Source: Protopterus annectens
Taxonomy: Eukaryota > Chordata > Ceratodontiformes > Protopteridae
Length of the DNA stretch: 64,000 nt
NCBI RefSeq assembly: GCF_019279795.1
Contig: NC_056737.1
Span: 42,537,946-42,601,945 of the forward strand
Direction: 5' to 3'
Position numbers and translations under genes: made by a program. Shown in pieces: positions 34,198 to 46,700 of the stretch (position 1 is its first letter; the number at the start of each line of letters is the position of its first letter). The notes under the pieces are model-generated. The model was not told where the DNA came from, made no database searches, and worked only from the letters and a program-made list of their open reading frames with translations.

Positions 34198-37100
34198 GAG
34201 TGCCCGTAGTTTTCAGGTCTTCAGAATGCTGACACCATAGGCTTTGTAGAAACCATTGCAGTTTCTTGATATGCAGTCTTGCATATGGAATTAGCAGAAT
34301 GCAAGAGGCCATGAACCCTAGGGCTTACAAAATTTTCCTTGCAGATAGCTGGGTCTTTCTGGCCAGTAGTCTGAAGTAGGTTGTCAAATAAACTTGTTTC
34401 TCTGGAGTGAGGAAAGCCATCTGGGAAATTGTATTCAAGCGGAATACAATTTTTTGGCAGGGTACTGGGTGAGATTTCTTTTCATTTATGGTGTACCCCA
34501 GTGAGTTCAGAAGTTTCTTTACGAATGCCAGATGTTGTAATAGGAATTCCTGGCTTTCTGCCTGAATCAGACAATCATCCAAGAATGGGTATATCTGAAT
34601 ATTTCTGTGCCTGCAAAATGCAATGGCTGGAGCTAGACACTTTGTGAATACTCTGGGTGCAGTAGATAAGCCAACGGGGAATGCAGAGAACTGAAAGTGC
34701 AGTAGATAAGCCAAAGGGGAATGCAGAGAACTGAAAGTGCATGGAGCCTGCCCTGAAGCGTAGGTATTTCCTGCAAGATTCCCTTATTGGAATGTGCAGG
34801 TAAGCTTCCTTAATTCTAAGGTTGCCAACCAGGCATCTTTGCCTATCATAAGAAGCAGCTGTTGAAGTGTTAGCATCTTGACTTTTGGGATTACCAAAAA
34901 AGTGTTTAGAATAGAGAGGTCCAGGATAGGACGCCAGGAGCTGTATTTTCTAGGTACCAGGAAAAGTCTTGAATAAAAACCTTGTCCCCTTTCTTCTACT
35001 GGAACAGGTTGAATAGCCCTGATACTTAGAAGAGAGAGAACCTGCTGTTGAGCCTCTGCCCACTGATTTGGGGGTAGGTCTGGTCAACCGTTTGGAGTTG
35101 GTAGGGTGTGGAAGTGGAATCTGTATCCTTGTGAAACTATATTCAAAAACCATTTGTCTTGGGTAATGAGTTCCCAGTTTTTTGCATGCAGGGCGAGCTT
35201 TCCTCCTAAGGGAGCAGGCAGCTGAGCAGGGCTTAGAAAGGTTAAGGTTACGTCATTGTGCCATTTTCCCATAGGGGTGTGTCTTACTACTTCCTGCTTT
35301 GGAAGTGGGAGCCCCCCACTGCTTAGGCCTGTGCGTAGCCTGAGACTGTAACCTAGGTGGTCTGCTGTTCCTGGGTTTGGGTTGAGAAGGCCTGGAAGAG
35401 GCTGGAAAGGACCAATTCTTTGAAGGCCAATGCCTATTAAATCTGGGAGGCTGTACTTGCAGGAAATCTTTAACAGTTTGCATATATTTAGCTTTTTCCA
35501 CCATCATTTTGTGGACGACTTCTGCTTTGTTGCCAAACAGGCAGTCTTGGTTTAAGGGAGCATCCAGTAATTTAGCTTTAACAGGATCTGGCAAGTTTTG
35601 CTCCTTAAGCCAAGCATGCCTTCTATGTACAGACCCAGTGACAGCAGCCCTGCAAGATGCTTCTAGAGAGTCAAAACCACATTGTAAAGTATATTTACTA
35701 ACTTGTTCAGCAGAATGCATTAAATCCTTGTAATTCTTTGTGTTCAGCACAGTCCGGAATCAACATCATTTTCTGTTTAAGTAGTCCCATAATATGCTGC
35801 TGGTACTTTAACATATGAAACTGGCAATTTAAAGACCTAATTGCCAAGGTAGCAGAAGTATATACCTTCTTACCCCATCTGTCCAAGGCTCTAGAATCTC
35901 TATCAGAAGGGGTAGGGTTTTTGGCCGCAGTAGCCTTAATGCCCTTTGGTCCTTGGGAAATGGTCTCTGGATCTGCAGTAGGATTCTTGAAGAGGAACTT
36001 GTGAGAGTCAGGTACTCTGTAATACCGGTCAGGTTTTCTGGGAGCTGGAGGTAGAGTGTCTGGGGAAAGGCTAGATTCCAAGAAAGCATCATCCACAATG
36101 ACCAGAACAGGCAGGATAGCTAAAGGCCTGTGTTGAGGGAGGAGTAAGAATTCCCTAAGCCTCTTTTTGGAGTCAGAGTAATCCTGTCTTTCCCAGTGGA
36201 AATGCTCCCTAAGAGTGTGCAAGGTTTCACCAAAAGAAAAATCTTCTGGAGGGGAAGAAGAGGGAATGGAATCCTCTGCATCAGAACCCTCATAGGTAGA
36301 TATGGTAAAATCCTGGTAATCAGAAGAAACAGAAATATCAGATTCCTGATCAGAAGAATCAGAAGGAAAATCAGTTCTAGGTCTCTTAGAGGGGGAAGGC
36401 TGGCTTCCCCTAATTAAGGTCATAAGGTCTTCAGCCATTCTAAGAATTTGTTTTTTAGGCATATGGGCCTGAGCATGCGGTTTGGACATCAGTTTTCTAG
36501 ACGTGGGTCGAGTTTTAGGCCTGGATGAAGAAGATGGTGTCGGTTTAAAATGCAAGTCTGTAGGCCTGAATACACCTGCAGAAGCCATTGCCTGCACCAC
36601 GGATACGGACCCATCCAAGGTAGAGACATCCGCAGGTTCCATAGTCGAAGAAGCATCTCGTGGCATACCGGACTCTGAATGGGTCTCAGGAGAGGCTTGT
36701 GAATCTGAAGTAGCGGGTATCAGGGGCTGCGAAAGTGCCTCACTGAGTACCAGCGGACTAGCGACTAGCTTAACGGAAGCATCGTCGGCAGTTTTGGACC
36801 TATGCGGTCTGTCTCGGTCTTTATCCTTATGTTTTTTTCAGAATATCGGTAGTTGGATGGCTTACTGAAGCCATTTTGGCTTACTGAAGCCATTTCTGGA
36901 TAGTTATACCGAGTACCAAAATAACTTGCTGCAAATATTGACTGACGACGAATAGTTCGGGGGTTGAACAAGGCACAAAATCGACAGCGAGGGACATCAT
37001 GGTCTGGGCCTAAGCAAGGAATGCAGTACAAATTAAAATCTTTATGAGGTATTTGCTTTCCACAGGTAATACAATTGTTAACTTTTACTGACATCGGTTA

Positions 37101-37393
37101 AGAGCAAGAAAAAGGAATTCCCAATGGGGTACTTAATTTTTTTGTAGACTTCGGTTCTGAAATTTGAAAACGAAAATTTCAGGAGTCAGCCAATCGGCAC
37201 TTGCGAACTGCCTCTGCTTTGGGCACCACATGGCAAGAAAGACTGATGTAATGGCCTCGGCTGCATGTTTTATACCCCTGACGACCTGACGTCATGGAAG
37301 AAGAGACAGCATCCAATGCAGGAATCCAAGACTCTGGTATTCAGGCCGGCTAACCCAAATGTGATGACTGTAACAGTGAAACATGAAGAACAT
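34198..37393 (-). mobile_element. DIRS-D: 5' half of a DIRS element
   Basis: The right terminal repeat (about 37,100-37,393) resembles that of DIRS-F, including CTGACGTCATGG and the end GAAGAACAT. Gag-like parts follow: CITCGKQIPH ... CIPCLGPDHDVPRCRFC (about 36.8-37.1 kb), a long frame at 35,707-36,666 and another at 35,253-35,750. The reverse transcriptase N-terminal and middle parts lie at 34.3-35.2 kb (QFSAFPVGLSTAPRVFTK, YPFLDDCLI). RNase H, linker and recombinase are absent; the element stops where CR1-3 begins. Fossil; several breaks besides the missing half. Confidence 0.85.
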
Positions 37394-39318
37394 CAAGAAG
37401 AGGAGAACTGCAGAATGCTAAACAGAAAATAAGGCATTACCTTGATAATATGCAGGAGTTTATAAACATTGATGTTAAGCAACTTTTTTTTTTTTTTTAA
37501 CAACTCCAGAGCAAAAGAACTTTTAGCACAACGACTCAGGCAACACAAAGTAGAAAGGTCTGTCAATAAGTTTAGGGAGCCTATAACAAGGAAGATAAGG
37601 ATCCTGCAGAAATACTAGAAATATTTTGTAAATTCTATGAAAGTCTTTACAAAGCAGAGAAATATGGAAATCAAGAAAAGGTACAAATGGAAATGTTTAT
37701 GGAAGAGTTAAATATACCAAGGCTAGACAGAGAGGAGGCTCAATAATTAACAGGATAGGAGAAGATGAGATCAAAGTGGCGATGTATAACAAATCTACAG
37801 AAAAGTCCCCAGGAATAGATTGTGTTCCTGTGGAGGTTTGGAAGCTAGGAGGGGAAAAAAACTGATGAAGAGCTGAAAGGTTTTGTTTAACAGTGTTTTA
37901 AGAGGAGGAGAAGCATCAACATCCTGGAAGGAAGTGGTAGTAGCTGCACTACCTAAAGAGGGTAAAGATCCATCAGATCAGCTTCATACAGGCCCATTTT
38001 AGTACTAAATCATGATTATAAAGTGTTTATGTCTACACTGGCTGAAAGAATGGCAAAAGTGAAGGCAAAGTTGATAGATATGGATCAATATGATTTTGTG
38101 GAGGGGAGACAAACATTTGACAACTTAAACTGAAGAGTGATGATCCAGAGGGAAGCAGAATGTAAGAAAATACCACTGTTGCTGGTGGGTTTTGATGCAG
38201 AGAAAGCATTTGACTGGGATTTTGGATGCAGGCCTTTAAGTAGAATAACAATAATCATGCAGAATATCATATCCATAAAGTAGCAGAAATTATTCTATGA
38301 ACTAAGGCAACATGGGAATGGAGAAAGGAGATTCTGCTGATAGGGAAGACTGCAATTAGGGGTATAGGCAAGAGGGGGCAGGAATATGTAGGAGAAAACT
38401 GGCAAAGGAACCAAGGTATTGGGAGGAAATAAATAGAGAGGGTAAGGTAACAGAATGGAAAAACGCCAAGAACTTATTTGGACCACTGGCTGGAGATTGC
38501 CTTCCATATCAAGGACTAATATCAGAGTATAGGGAAAGAGAAATAAATACGGGGTCCTAAATGAAAGACCAGCATTGGTGGAGTTTTTAGTAGAATCTAG
38601 AAAAGAAGTTGTCATTACCAAAGGAATAATTAGTAGAGCATATAAAATAATGCACGATAACTATAAAAATCAATCAGAGGAGGTTAGGAAGGATTGAGAA
38701 GAAAGATTAGATAAGTAATTCACAAATAAGAAATAGGGGGATATATGTATGTTTCCCAGATATGCACAAAATCTAGATGATTTAGGATCTTTGCCTGGAA
38801 GTGCTTACACAGGTATTTTTATACCCCAAGCATACTTGAAAGAATTTTTCTTCAGGTAGACTGCAAACTTTCTTGGTGTGATAGGACAGAAAGAGGTAAC
38901 TGGGAACATATTTTCTGGGAGTCTAATGAGTTAGCAGTTTTTAAAGATTCCATGCAGACTGCTCTGTTAGAGATGCTGGGTGAGAAAATTGGAATAACTA
39001 GGGAAATTATTTTTTTGAGCTATGATACAAAATCTGAATTGCCTAGACATAGTAAGGCCTTGCTAAGCCTGATTATGATGCCTGCCAAAAAAGCAATTAT
39101 TAGAAAATGAAAATCAAAGTCTAAACCAACTTTACTAGAAGTAAGATACTAACAGAGATGTACAACGTTTGCAGCTACAGTTGTGTTGGCACTGATTGGA
39201 ATGTATAACGTTTTTAACTGAAATGTGTCGCTATGGTTTATTGTCATTTATGCAGTTGTAACATGACCTATGTCATACAAGATAATACAGTAAAGATGTT
39301 TCTTGTTTAAAAAACAAA
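37394..39318 (+). mobile_element. L1-B: L1-clade LINE with a large internal deletion
   Basis: Sequence matches L1-A in order: the pre-RT part (about 37,500-37,860), the block GGAGGAGAAGCATCAACATC to GGAGACAAACATTTGACAAC (37,910-38,120), then a jump near 38,220 straight to the part equal to 26,060 of L1-A, so about 0.9 kb covering the RT core is missing. The C-terminal Cys motif is decayed (CKLSWCDRTERGNWEHIFW near 38,870-38,920). The 3' UTR ends AAAGATGTTTCTTGTTTAAA at about 39,310. An old, dead copy. Confidence 0.78.
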
Positions 39319-39339
39319 TTAACAATTACCACGTTCAGA

Positions 39340-41170
39340 AAAGTTTGGGAAGAAAACTAGAAGCTCAGCTGATAGAATTATATTACATTCTGTAGCAAAT
39401 GTGGGTATGAAGGGATGAAGTGATAAGCAATTACACTCTAAATCTGTGAAAATATTATAGGGTAGATGAATATACAAGGTCTGTAATTCTGAAACCTTCT
39501 TGACAAATTATGAAATTAGAAGTGGTTGTGAGATGAACTTTAACAGAGGAAAAACTGAAGCTTGGGTCACACATATGGCAAAGATATTTCAGAATGCCAA
39601 GGACTTGAGCTAAAAATTGCCAAATTAGCAATAAAAAGCTTTTTCTTAGTATCAGGGTCCTGGGCAGATGTTAGGATCTGTACTGCTCTGGATGGGGAAG
39701 GGGATACCTGGCCTTCAGTGGAACTGGAGAAACCATGCAGTTTGCTTTAAGAAGTACAGTTCTGGGTAAGGCTAACCAGATAAGTGGAACAAGAGACTCT
39801 CTGAGAGCCCAAGAGGAGGCCTGTCTTAGAAATGAGGCCAACATAGAAAGGAAAAAACTTGCCAGAGTAAGAAGTAGGGCTATCAAAATTACTTTAATGT
39901 TTCTTAATTGTGGTTTTATTGAGTAAATGGAAATGGGAGAAAAGTGTAAAGAAATTTAGAGGCCGCTTCTGGACAATCACATCCCTGGGGTATCCAAGGG
40001 AGGAATAAGGGAAAATAAATGCTGCATTTCAAGTTGAATGGTGATGCAAGGAATGTGCAGCAAATTTTACTAAATGAAGAAACAGGGCCACAGTTGTCAA
40101 TAGATTTAGTAACCACTCAAGTGACATCAAAAGACAGTGGCTCAGCCAGTCTGTAAAAGAAATAGCAATTAAGCAGGAAAGGGAGTCCACAAATGTCTAC
40201 AAGGTGGAAAGGATATTTACCTGCCAGCTGACATTGTGGGCTGGCCAAGTATCTTGGACTGTTTGCTCCAAACAGAGCCTCCTCACCCCATAACATTGGT
40301 GCTAAAGGTCATGGTCAAGATCTGAAGTGATCTTGCCACCACATACAAGTTGGAATCAAGAGTCCACCAAGGAGGACGACACTTGCATTGCTTAAATCTT
40401 ACTTGGGCATTTGGCAGGTATATCAGTTGATGCTACTGTTCTGAGAGTCCACTGATGGACCTTCATAAATAGTCTGGAAAGCAGAACCAAAAGATTGTAG
40501 AAGCCATCAGACCCATTGCTCAAAGGCAGGCAGGCTGGCGCCAAATTGCTACTGGTTCGTACTGGCCATCAATTTTGATGAGAAGATATGCATGGTCAGT
40601 CAGGGTGTTCAGCATGCAGACTATGAATGTTACAGACTGACAGTACACCATATCAGACTTTGCAAGGCTGACTGGAACAGACTGAGAAGCAAAGATCTGG
40701 AGGAAAACAAACTGTCAATGGATGGATCTGACAGCAGCTAGTTGTCCAGCTATAGAAAGACCTGGAATCTTGCAGCTGGAGAACTGTTTCAACTGTGAGT
40801 CTGCATTTGTTGAACACCCTGCGGTCTGTGGTGCAGTGTCTGGAACTGAAAAGGACTGCTTCCTTTGTAGACATTAATAAATCTTGTGGACTCCTTTGTA
40901 TTTTTCAAGTATGGGTTTGTATCCTGAAGGTCCAAAGACTATATCCAGTCTCCTTCAAACAGACAGGGAAGGATGATCATTCAAATGGGCTCCTTTTGCT
41001 GTGGGCTACTGATACTGACAATGGGCCTGGGTTCCTAATTAATTTTGGCACTAAAAAGAACCTTGATTAAAAGCTTGCCGCTTTTGGCCTGGAGGGATTT
41101 GGTATTTGCCTTGTTTAATAATGCAAAATGTAAATTTTCCATTTTGTTAGTAGTAACAACAATTAACTGT
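39340..41170 (-). mobile_element. DIRS-E: heavily decayed DIRS, RT to recombinase region
   Basis: Order and wording follow DIRS-A: TTTTGGCACTAAAAAGAACC (41,043; cf. 5,163), CCTGAAGGTC followed by an AGACTATATCCAGTC block (cf. 5,020-5,045), and GAACACCCTGCGGTCTGTGG (40,813; cf. 4,903-4,922). The left part is too diverged for firm limits. No long frame remains. Fossil, very broken, among the oldest DIRS copies here. Confidence 0.65.
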
Positions 41171-41280
41171 ATATCATCAATCAGGAGTTGATTCCAGAAT
41201 CACTGTCTATGAAAGGTCTTGGTACTCTGTTTATTGAATATCCTTGTTTTGAAGCACAACCATTAGCAAGTCTTAGGTGA

Positions 41281-41795
41281 TATTATGAGTGATATTTTTC
41301 ATTACATTTTAGCAGAAAAGAAACGGTAATGGTTGCACTCTATAAGTCATTAATCTGTCCTCATATTGAGCAAAATGGACATGTCTGTATATATAATTCA
41401 ACATGTGTGAAAAATACTAGAATAAAAAAAAACATTTACTAGACAGACTTCCAGTGTACACCATCCTTTGTAAAGAAACAAGATTGTTTTCCATCCAGTA
41501 TAGATTACTCAGGGGATTACTTGAGGGGGGATACAGGTTTGATGTTTAAATGCCATGAATTGTTTGCAGCTACAGTTGGCATCAATTCTGCATTACATGA
41601 CACGGTGACTAGAAGAAAATAGCATATTAGTTGATTTACCATTTCGCAGGTCTAAAGTTATGAGAGAAATTTTCAAATACAGGGCAGGTACAGTTTGGAA
41701 CTCTCTTCCACTACAGGTTAGACAACCAAAAACCAAACTTAATTTAAAGTTAGTTTAGATGATTGGTTTGGGGATTCTGTGTATAAGGTGCACAG
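41281..41795 (+). mobile_element. LINE relic (Jockey/CR1-like RT C-terminus)
   Basis: Codons read VALYKSLICPHIEQNG near 41,330-41,380, matching the LY-SLI-P--EY segment of CR1/L2-type elements, and later RRSKVMREIFKYRAGTVWNSLP near 41,650-41,715, matching the usual F--R---W--LP end. Several stops and frameshifts separate these pieces. The clade cannot be fixed. Confidence 0.6.
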
Positions 41796-41799
41796 CTTG

Positions 41800-42640
41800 G
41801 AACGGACTCCAAAGTAGCCTCTTTAAGGCTTTGAATCGGACTCCAAAGTAGCCTTTGAATCTGTTGTATCACCGCAGTGAACATTGAACACATTTGTCAA
41901 AGATGACGCCACTGATGATAAGCACTAAAATGCAAAGTTTTGGGAGAATACATCTGTTCCTGAGATAATGGATATCAAGGCTGGGCATGAAACATTGATC
42001 CTCGATAGCAAGATTGGGACTAACCCTGAGGAGGTCAAGATCATAATCCTTGATGTCTGGCTTAGTTAACAGAACAACTGAAAATGAAATGAAAATTAAG
42101 AGGGGGGCATTGATGCTGATACCAAAGTTAATTGGTTGGAGGATGTCAAACTGAGTACTGAATCTTGAATCAAGCTCAGAGAGGAAAGATCACAGCCTAG
42201 ACAAGAGAAATCTGACAATGATAGTGACCTAACCCCCCCCCCCCCGTAGCAGAAGACATCTGTAAGAAAATTTGCTGCATTTTAAAAAATGTTGTTTACA
42301 CTTACGTAGAGTCCCAGCTGAATGAAAGGAGACCTATGGGTTTTACTGGATGCAGTGGGACAATGTGACTTTTATTCAGCCGTGTGGAACCAGTGTGTTT
42401 TTACCTAATGCCTGTGGGTGTAGATCTCCAGTTTTGAGGCAAAGTTCTGAGGATGGATAGGAGCAGTGAAAGTCCTTTTTGTGAGGCGTAGACCAGAAGC
42501 ATGTTTAGCAGATGCTACAGCAGCAACATAAAATACCAGCTCAAACGTCTTTATGCCAGTATCAACTATGTTGGGCATCACAGCACAGCAGACATGATCC
42601 TTCTCGGAGAAGAAACATCTGAGGTGGAAGGGGAAGCCAT
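41800..42640. other. Unresolved repeat-like DNA
   Basis: A short unit CGGACTCCAAAGTAGCCT is present twice (about 41,804 and 41,838) and a run of about 12 C lies at 42,234-42,245. Some stretches resemble DIRS gag DNA weakly, but not enough for a call. Confidence 0.35.
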
Positions 42641-42699
42641 AGAATCCAACAGAGGTTAGCCATAGGTTTCTCAAGCTCAACTCTATTTCTGAGTTTCTT

Positions 42700-43321
42700 A
42701 ATGAAGAAGAGCTTAAAGGTGGCACAAATAGAACAGCTCAGCATCTCTAAGATATTTATCACATCTCTGTACTTGCACTGGACCAAGTCAGTGTATACCA
42801 AGATTATATATTCCCCATTTTGAAGGAGGGATGGGTCTCCTTGAAATTGATTGCATGTATAGATCTGCAATCGTGGGACTCCACACATATCTGCTGACCT
42901 CACAAGACCCAAATGTAGTGAAAGCTTTGAAACATAAGGAGATTAAATCTAAGAAGACTTCTCTGCTTACTTAGGCTAACAGAAGTATGTCAGCATCAAA
43001 CAGGAATGGAAATCAAATCACAAGTAGATAAAAACTGGGCAGCAACTGAATGCGCAAAAACAAAAGAAAGAATATAAAGTGAAGGACCAGATGAGAAGGC
43101 AAGAAATGTGGAAAATGCTAACTATAGTTGCAAGTACAGAAAACTTCTGGAAGAACCTCATGTTGATCTGGAATGAACGTGGGAATGGTTAAGGAGAGGC
43201 AAATGTAAACCAAGAGATGAAAGGTTAATATTGGCAACCCAAAATAGTGGGCTATGTACACATTGGTTTACAAAGTCCATTGAACATGTGGAAGAAACAG
43301 ACAAATGTAGGTTTTGTAAAA
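42700..43321 (+). mobile_element. R4-clade (Dong/Rex6-like) LINE, left part
   Basis: Codons from 42,825 read GGMGLLEIDCMYRSAIVGLH, a conserved block after the RT of R4-type LINEs, then TYLLTSQDPNVVKALKHKE. Further on come ERLILATQNSGLCTHWF and the zinc-knuckle-like start ETDKCRFCK. Frameshifts occur near 42,970-43,100. The frame is interrupted at 43,321 by DIRS-F and continues at 48,795 with TELETVAQLIAGCDVLM. Confidence 0.78.
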
Positions 43322-43362
43322 AGTACAGTTTTGTACCTACCATAAATGTAGATGTTCGAGGA

Positions 43363-43515
43363 TTCCATTGCTGCAGTCCTGACTATTGGGTATAGTCCGC
43401 GTCCAGTCGGCCCGAATACCAGAGTATAAGGCTGACGTCGGTCATGGCGCCTTAGACTGACGTCAGTACGTCAGGGTACTAATGCGCATGACCGACGTCA
43501 TATCCTCAGTCTTTT
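43363..43515. promoter_or_regulatory. DIRS-F terminal repeat with CRE-like palindromes
   Basis: The repeat contains CTGACGTCAG (a CRE/ATF-type TGACGTCA core) and is itself partly self-complementary: GACGTCGGTCATG near its middle pairs with CATGACCGACGTC about 60 bp later. The same block, inverted, lies at 48,630-48,782. In DIRS elements the terminal repeats carry promoter and replication signals. The CRE role is inferred from the motif alone. Confidence 0.4.
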
Positions 43516-43666
43516 CTTGCCCCAGATGTCAGAAGACCCTAAAAAGACAAGTCCCAAAAAACCTGCACCAAAAACATGTACAATATATACAACAATATAT
43601 ACAAAAATATAAGCATGTAAACTCACCTACACAACCACCCCTAAATACAGAGGGAAGGAGGGAGTA

Positions 43667-43770
43667 AATTGGACTGCAGCAATGGAATCCTCGAACATCT
43701 ACATTTATGGTAGGTACAAAACTGTACTATGTTCTTCGTCTTCCATTGCTGCAGTCCTGACTATTGGGTA
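43667..43770. repeat. DIRS-F internal complementary region
   Basis: 43,667-43,727 is complementary to the left end (CTACATTTATGGTAGGTAC vs GTACCTACCATAAATGTAG), and 43,730-43,770 is complementary to the right end (ATGTTCTTCGTCTTCCATTG). It therefore spells out, inverted, the junction that forms when the two ends meet in a circle. This is the diagnostic feature of DIRS1-type elements, used to rebuild the ends during replication. Confidence 0.88.
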
Positions 43771-46700
43771 GAATCCCAAAGCAGAGGTAAGGGAGGCTGG
43801 CAAATTATAAAGAAGTAGGAGCTGACAACATGCCTTGCAAAACAGCTGTGGCAAAACCAGCCCTAGACTTAGAGTAGATAGGAAGGTGATAATGCTTAGA
43901 GAAAGTATGCACTGAACTCCAAGTAGCTGCTTCCAAAATATCCTTAGTTGCCACCCCTTAGAAATGCTGTTGAAGTGGCAGTAGCCCTAGTGGAATGAGG
44001 CCTAATCCCAGCTGGAATCTCCTTGCCATGATGGGAATAACAAAATGCAATGCAAAAGCCAATCCACCTAGAAATAGTTTGTTTTGACACAGGCTTGCCC
44101 TGTGAACTCAAAGCAAAAGAAACAAACAACTGCTGAGACTGCCTAAAATCCTTAGTCCTGCTTAAATAATATCGCAATTGCCTGTGTACATCTAAAGTGT
44201 GCAAAATCTTTTCCCCTTTATTTTGGGGGTCTGCATAAAAAGTAGGCAAATGAATAGTTTGGTTTAAAGCCACACTAGAAACCACCTTAGGCATAAAGGA
44301 AGGATTAGTACGTAATGATACCCTATCCTTATGGAAAATCAAAAGGGCTCTACTGCCATAAGGGCCTGCAACTCAGACACCCTTCTTGCAGAAGTAATAG
44401 CCAACAGAAAAGCAGTCTTCCATGACAAGTATTTCAATTCAGCAGTAGCCGCAGGCTCAAAAGGTTGTAGAGTAAGTTTTTCCAACACAAAATTGAGATC
44501 CCAAGCAGGAGTAGGAGCTCTACGTGGGGTCTTATATTCTTTGCCCCTCTAAGAAACTGCTTGAACAAAGGATGCGAAAACAATGGTGGGTCACAATCAT
44601 AGTGAGCTGAAATTGCTGCAGCATGAATCTTAATGGAAGAGAAGGACAAACCTTTGTCCAATAACTCAGTAAGATATTGAAGAGCCACACTCAAATTAGG
44701 CTCAGAAATCTCCAAATTCTTTGCTGTACTCCAAAATAAAAACCTCTTCCATTTTTCTGCGTACACCTTCCTTGTACTAGGTCTTCTAGCTTCCATAATC
44801 ACATTTAAAACTTGTTGAGGAAGTTGAGACCTGCTGTGCTTCAACAGAGAATATGCCAGGCTGTTAGATGAAGAGAGTGAAGCTTGACATTGAGCAGATG
44901 ACCGTCCTTCTGAGATAACAGATGAGGAATCAGAGGTAAAGGCCATGGAGGCTTCTTTACCAGACTCCGTAGTAGTGGGTACCAGTGTTGCCGAGGCCAA
45001 TCTGGAGCTATCAAAATCATCCTTGGCCTGTCTTGTCTGACCTTTAATAGTACCTTTGGAAGAAGAGGCAGAGGTGGAAAGGCATACACATGAAGGTTTT
45101 TCCAACTGAAAGACAGAGCATCCACTTTCCAAGCTGTGTGATGAAACCCCTTTGTGCAATAGTTTGGCAGCTGGTGGTTTAGTGGAGAAGCGAACAGATC
45201 TATGTCTGGAGTTCCCCATGACACTGTCAATTTCCGAAATACATGAAGATCCAGTTTCCACTCGTGGGGATCCATGATTTGTCTGCTTAACACATCTGCT
45301 AAGGAGTTCTGTGCTCCTGGCAGAAACCTTGCCTGAAGAGTTAATTGCAAGCTTAACGCAGTCTCCCATAAAATCATTGCTTGCCTGCATAGAGGATAAG
45401 AATGTGTTCCCCCTTGCTTGTTGATGTACCACATGACAGTTGTGTTGTCTGTTAGAATCAACACCTGCCCTGGCAGAAGTAACTCCTTGAAAGCCATTAA
45501 TGCAAACTGGACTGCTAACATCTCCTTCATGTTGATATGTAGATGCTGTAGTCTGGCAGGCCACTTGTCTTGTATCCACTTTCCATTTAGATGAGCTCCC
45601 CAAGCAATGTCCGAGGCATCTGTCGTTAAAGTCTGACTCGCCTCTGGCCGGGTCACAGAGAGTCCCTTGTTTAGGTGACATTCCTGAGCCCACCACAAGA
45701 ATTCTTTTTGAAGGCAAGGTATTATTTGAATGACAGTGTCCAAATCCTGGCAGTGCTGTGTCCATACATTTTGAGATACCATTGCAGCTTCCTCATATGC
45801 AGTTTGGCATTGGGAAGCACCAGAATACAAGATGCCATGAACCCTAATGCTTGAAGGACTGTCCTTGCAGTCAGCACGGACTGATGAGATAGTTGATGGA
45901 AGTAAAGTGACAGACTCTTTTGTTTGTCCGGGGTTAAAAAGGCCATCTGGGCTGCTGTATTCAGTCTCACACCCAGAAAGCACATGTCTTGAGAGGGTAC
46001 TAGACTGGACTTTATTTCGTTCACAGAATACCCTAGGCATCTTAGCACTGCTATAACATATTCCAGATGCTGTAGAAGGTCTTCCTTTTCTTGAGCCAGA
46101 ATCAGGCAGTCGTCCAAGTAAGGATAGATTTGAATTCCTTGAAGCCTGAAGTAAGCTATCACTGGAGCCAGAACCTTTGTGAATACTCTGGGCAGTAGAT
46201 AAGCCAAAGGGCAATGCAGAGAACTGATAATGAGAATTTCCAGTTCGAAACCGCAGATACTTCCTGCAACTTAGCCTTATAGGCACATGAAGGTAAGCTT
46301 CCTTGAGATCTAAAGTTACCATCCAGTGATCTTTGCCCAGCAGAGGTAAAAGTTGTTGTAACGTCAACATCTTGAACTTGGGAATGTCCAGATAAGTGTT
46401 GAGGAGGGATAAATCCAAAATTGGTCTCCACGTGTTCCCCTTCTTTGGTACTAGGAACAGGCGAGAATAAAATCCTAGGCCCCTTTCTAATACAGGGACT
46501 GGCTGAATGGCCCCCATCTGGAGTAACTGAGAAACTTGCTTGTGAGCCTCTTTTCTTTGTGGAGGAGGAACATCTGGCATGCCTTTGAAAGGGGGCATTG
46601 TGTGGAAATAAAATCTGTAACCGTGATGAATGATATCCAACACCCATCTGTCTTGAGTAATTAAATCCCAATTTTCTTTGAAAAGAGACAGTCTTCCTCC

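Noticed and set aside
41800-42640. Decayed DIRS gag region
   Set aside because: Similarity was patchy and no ordered set of motifs could be followed.
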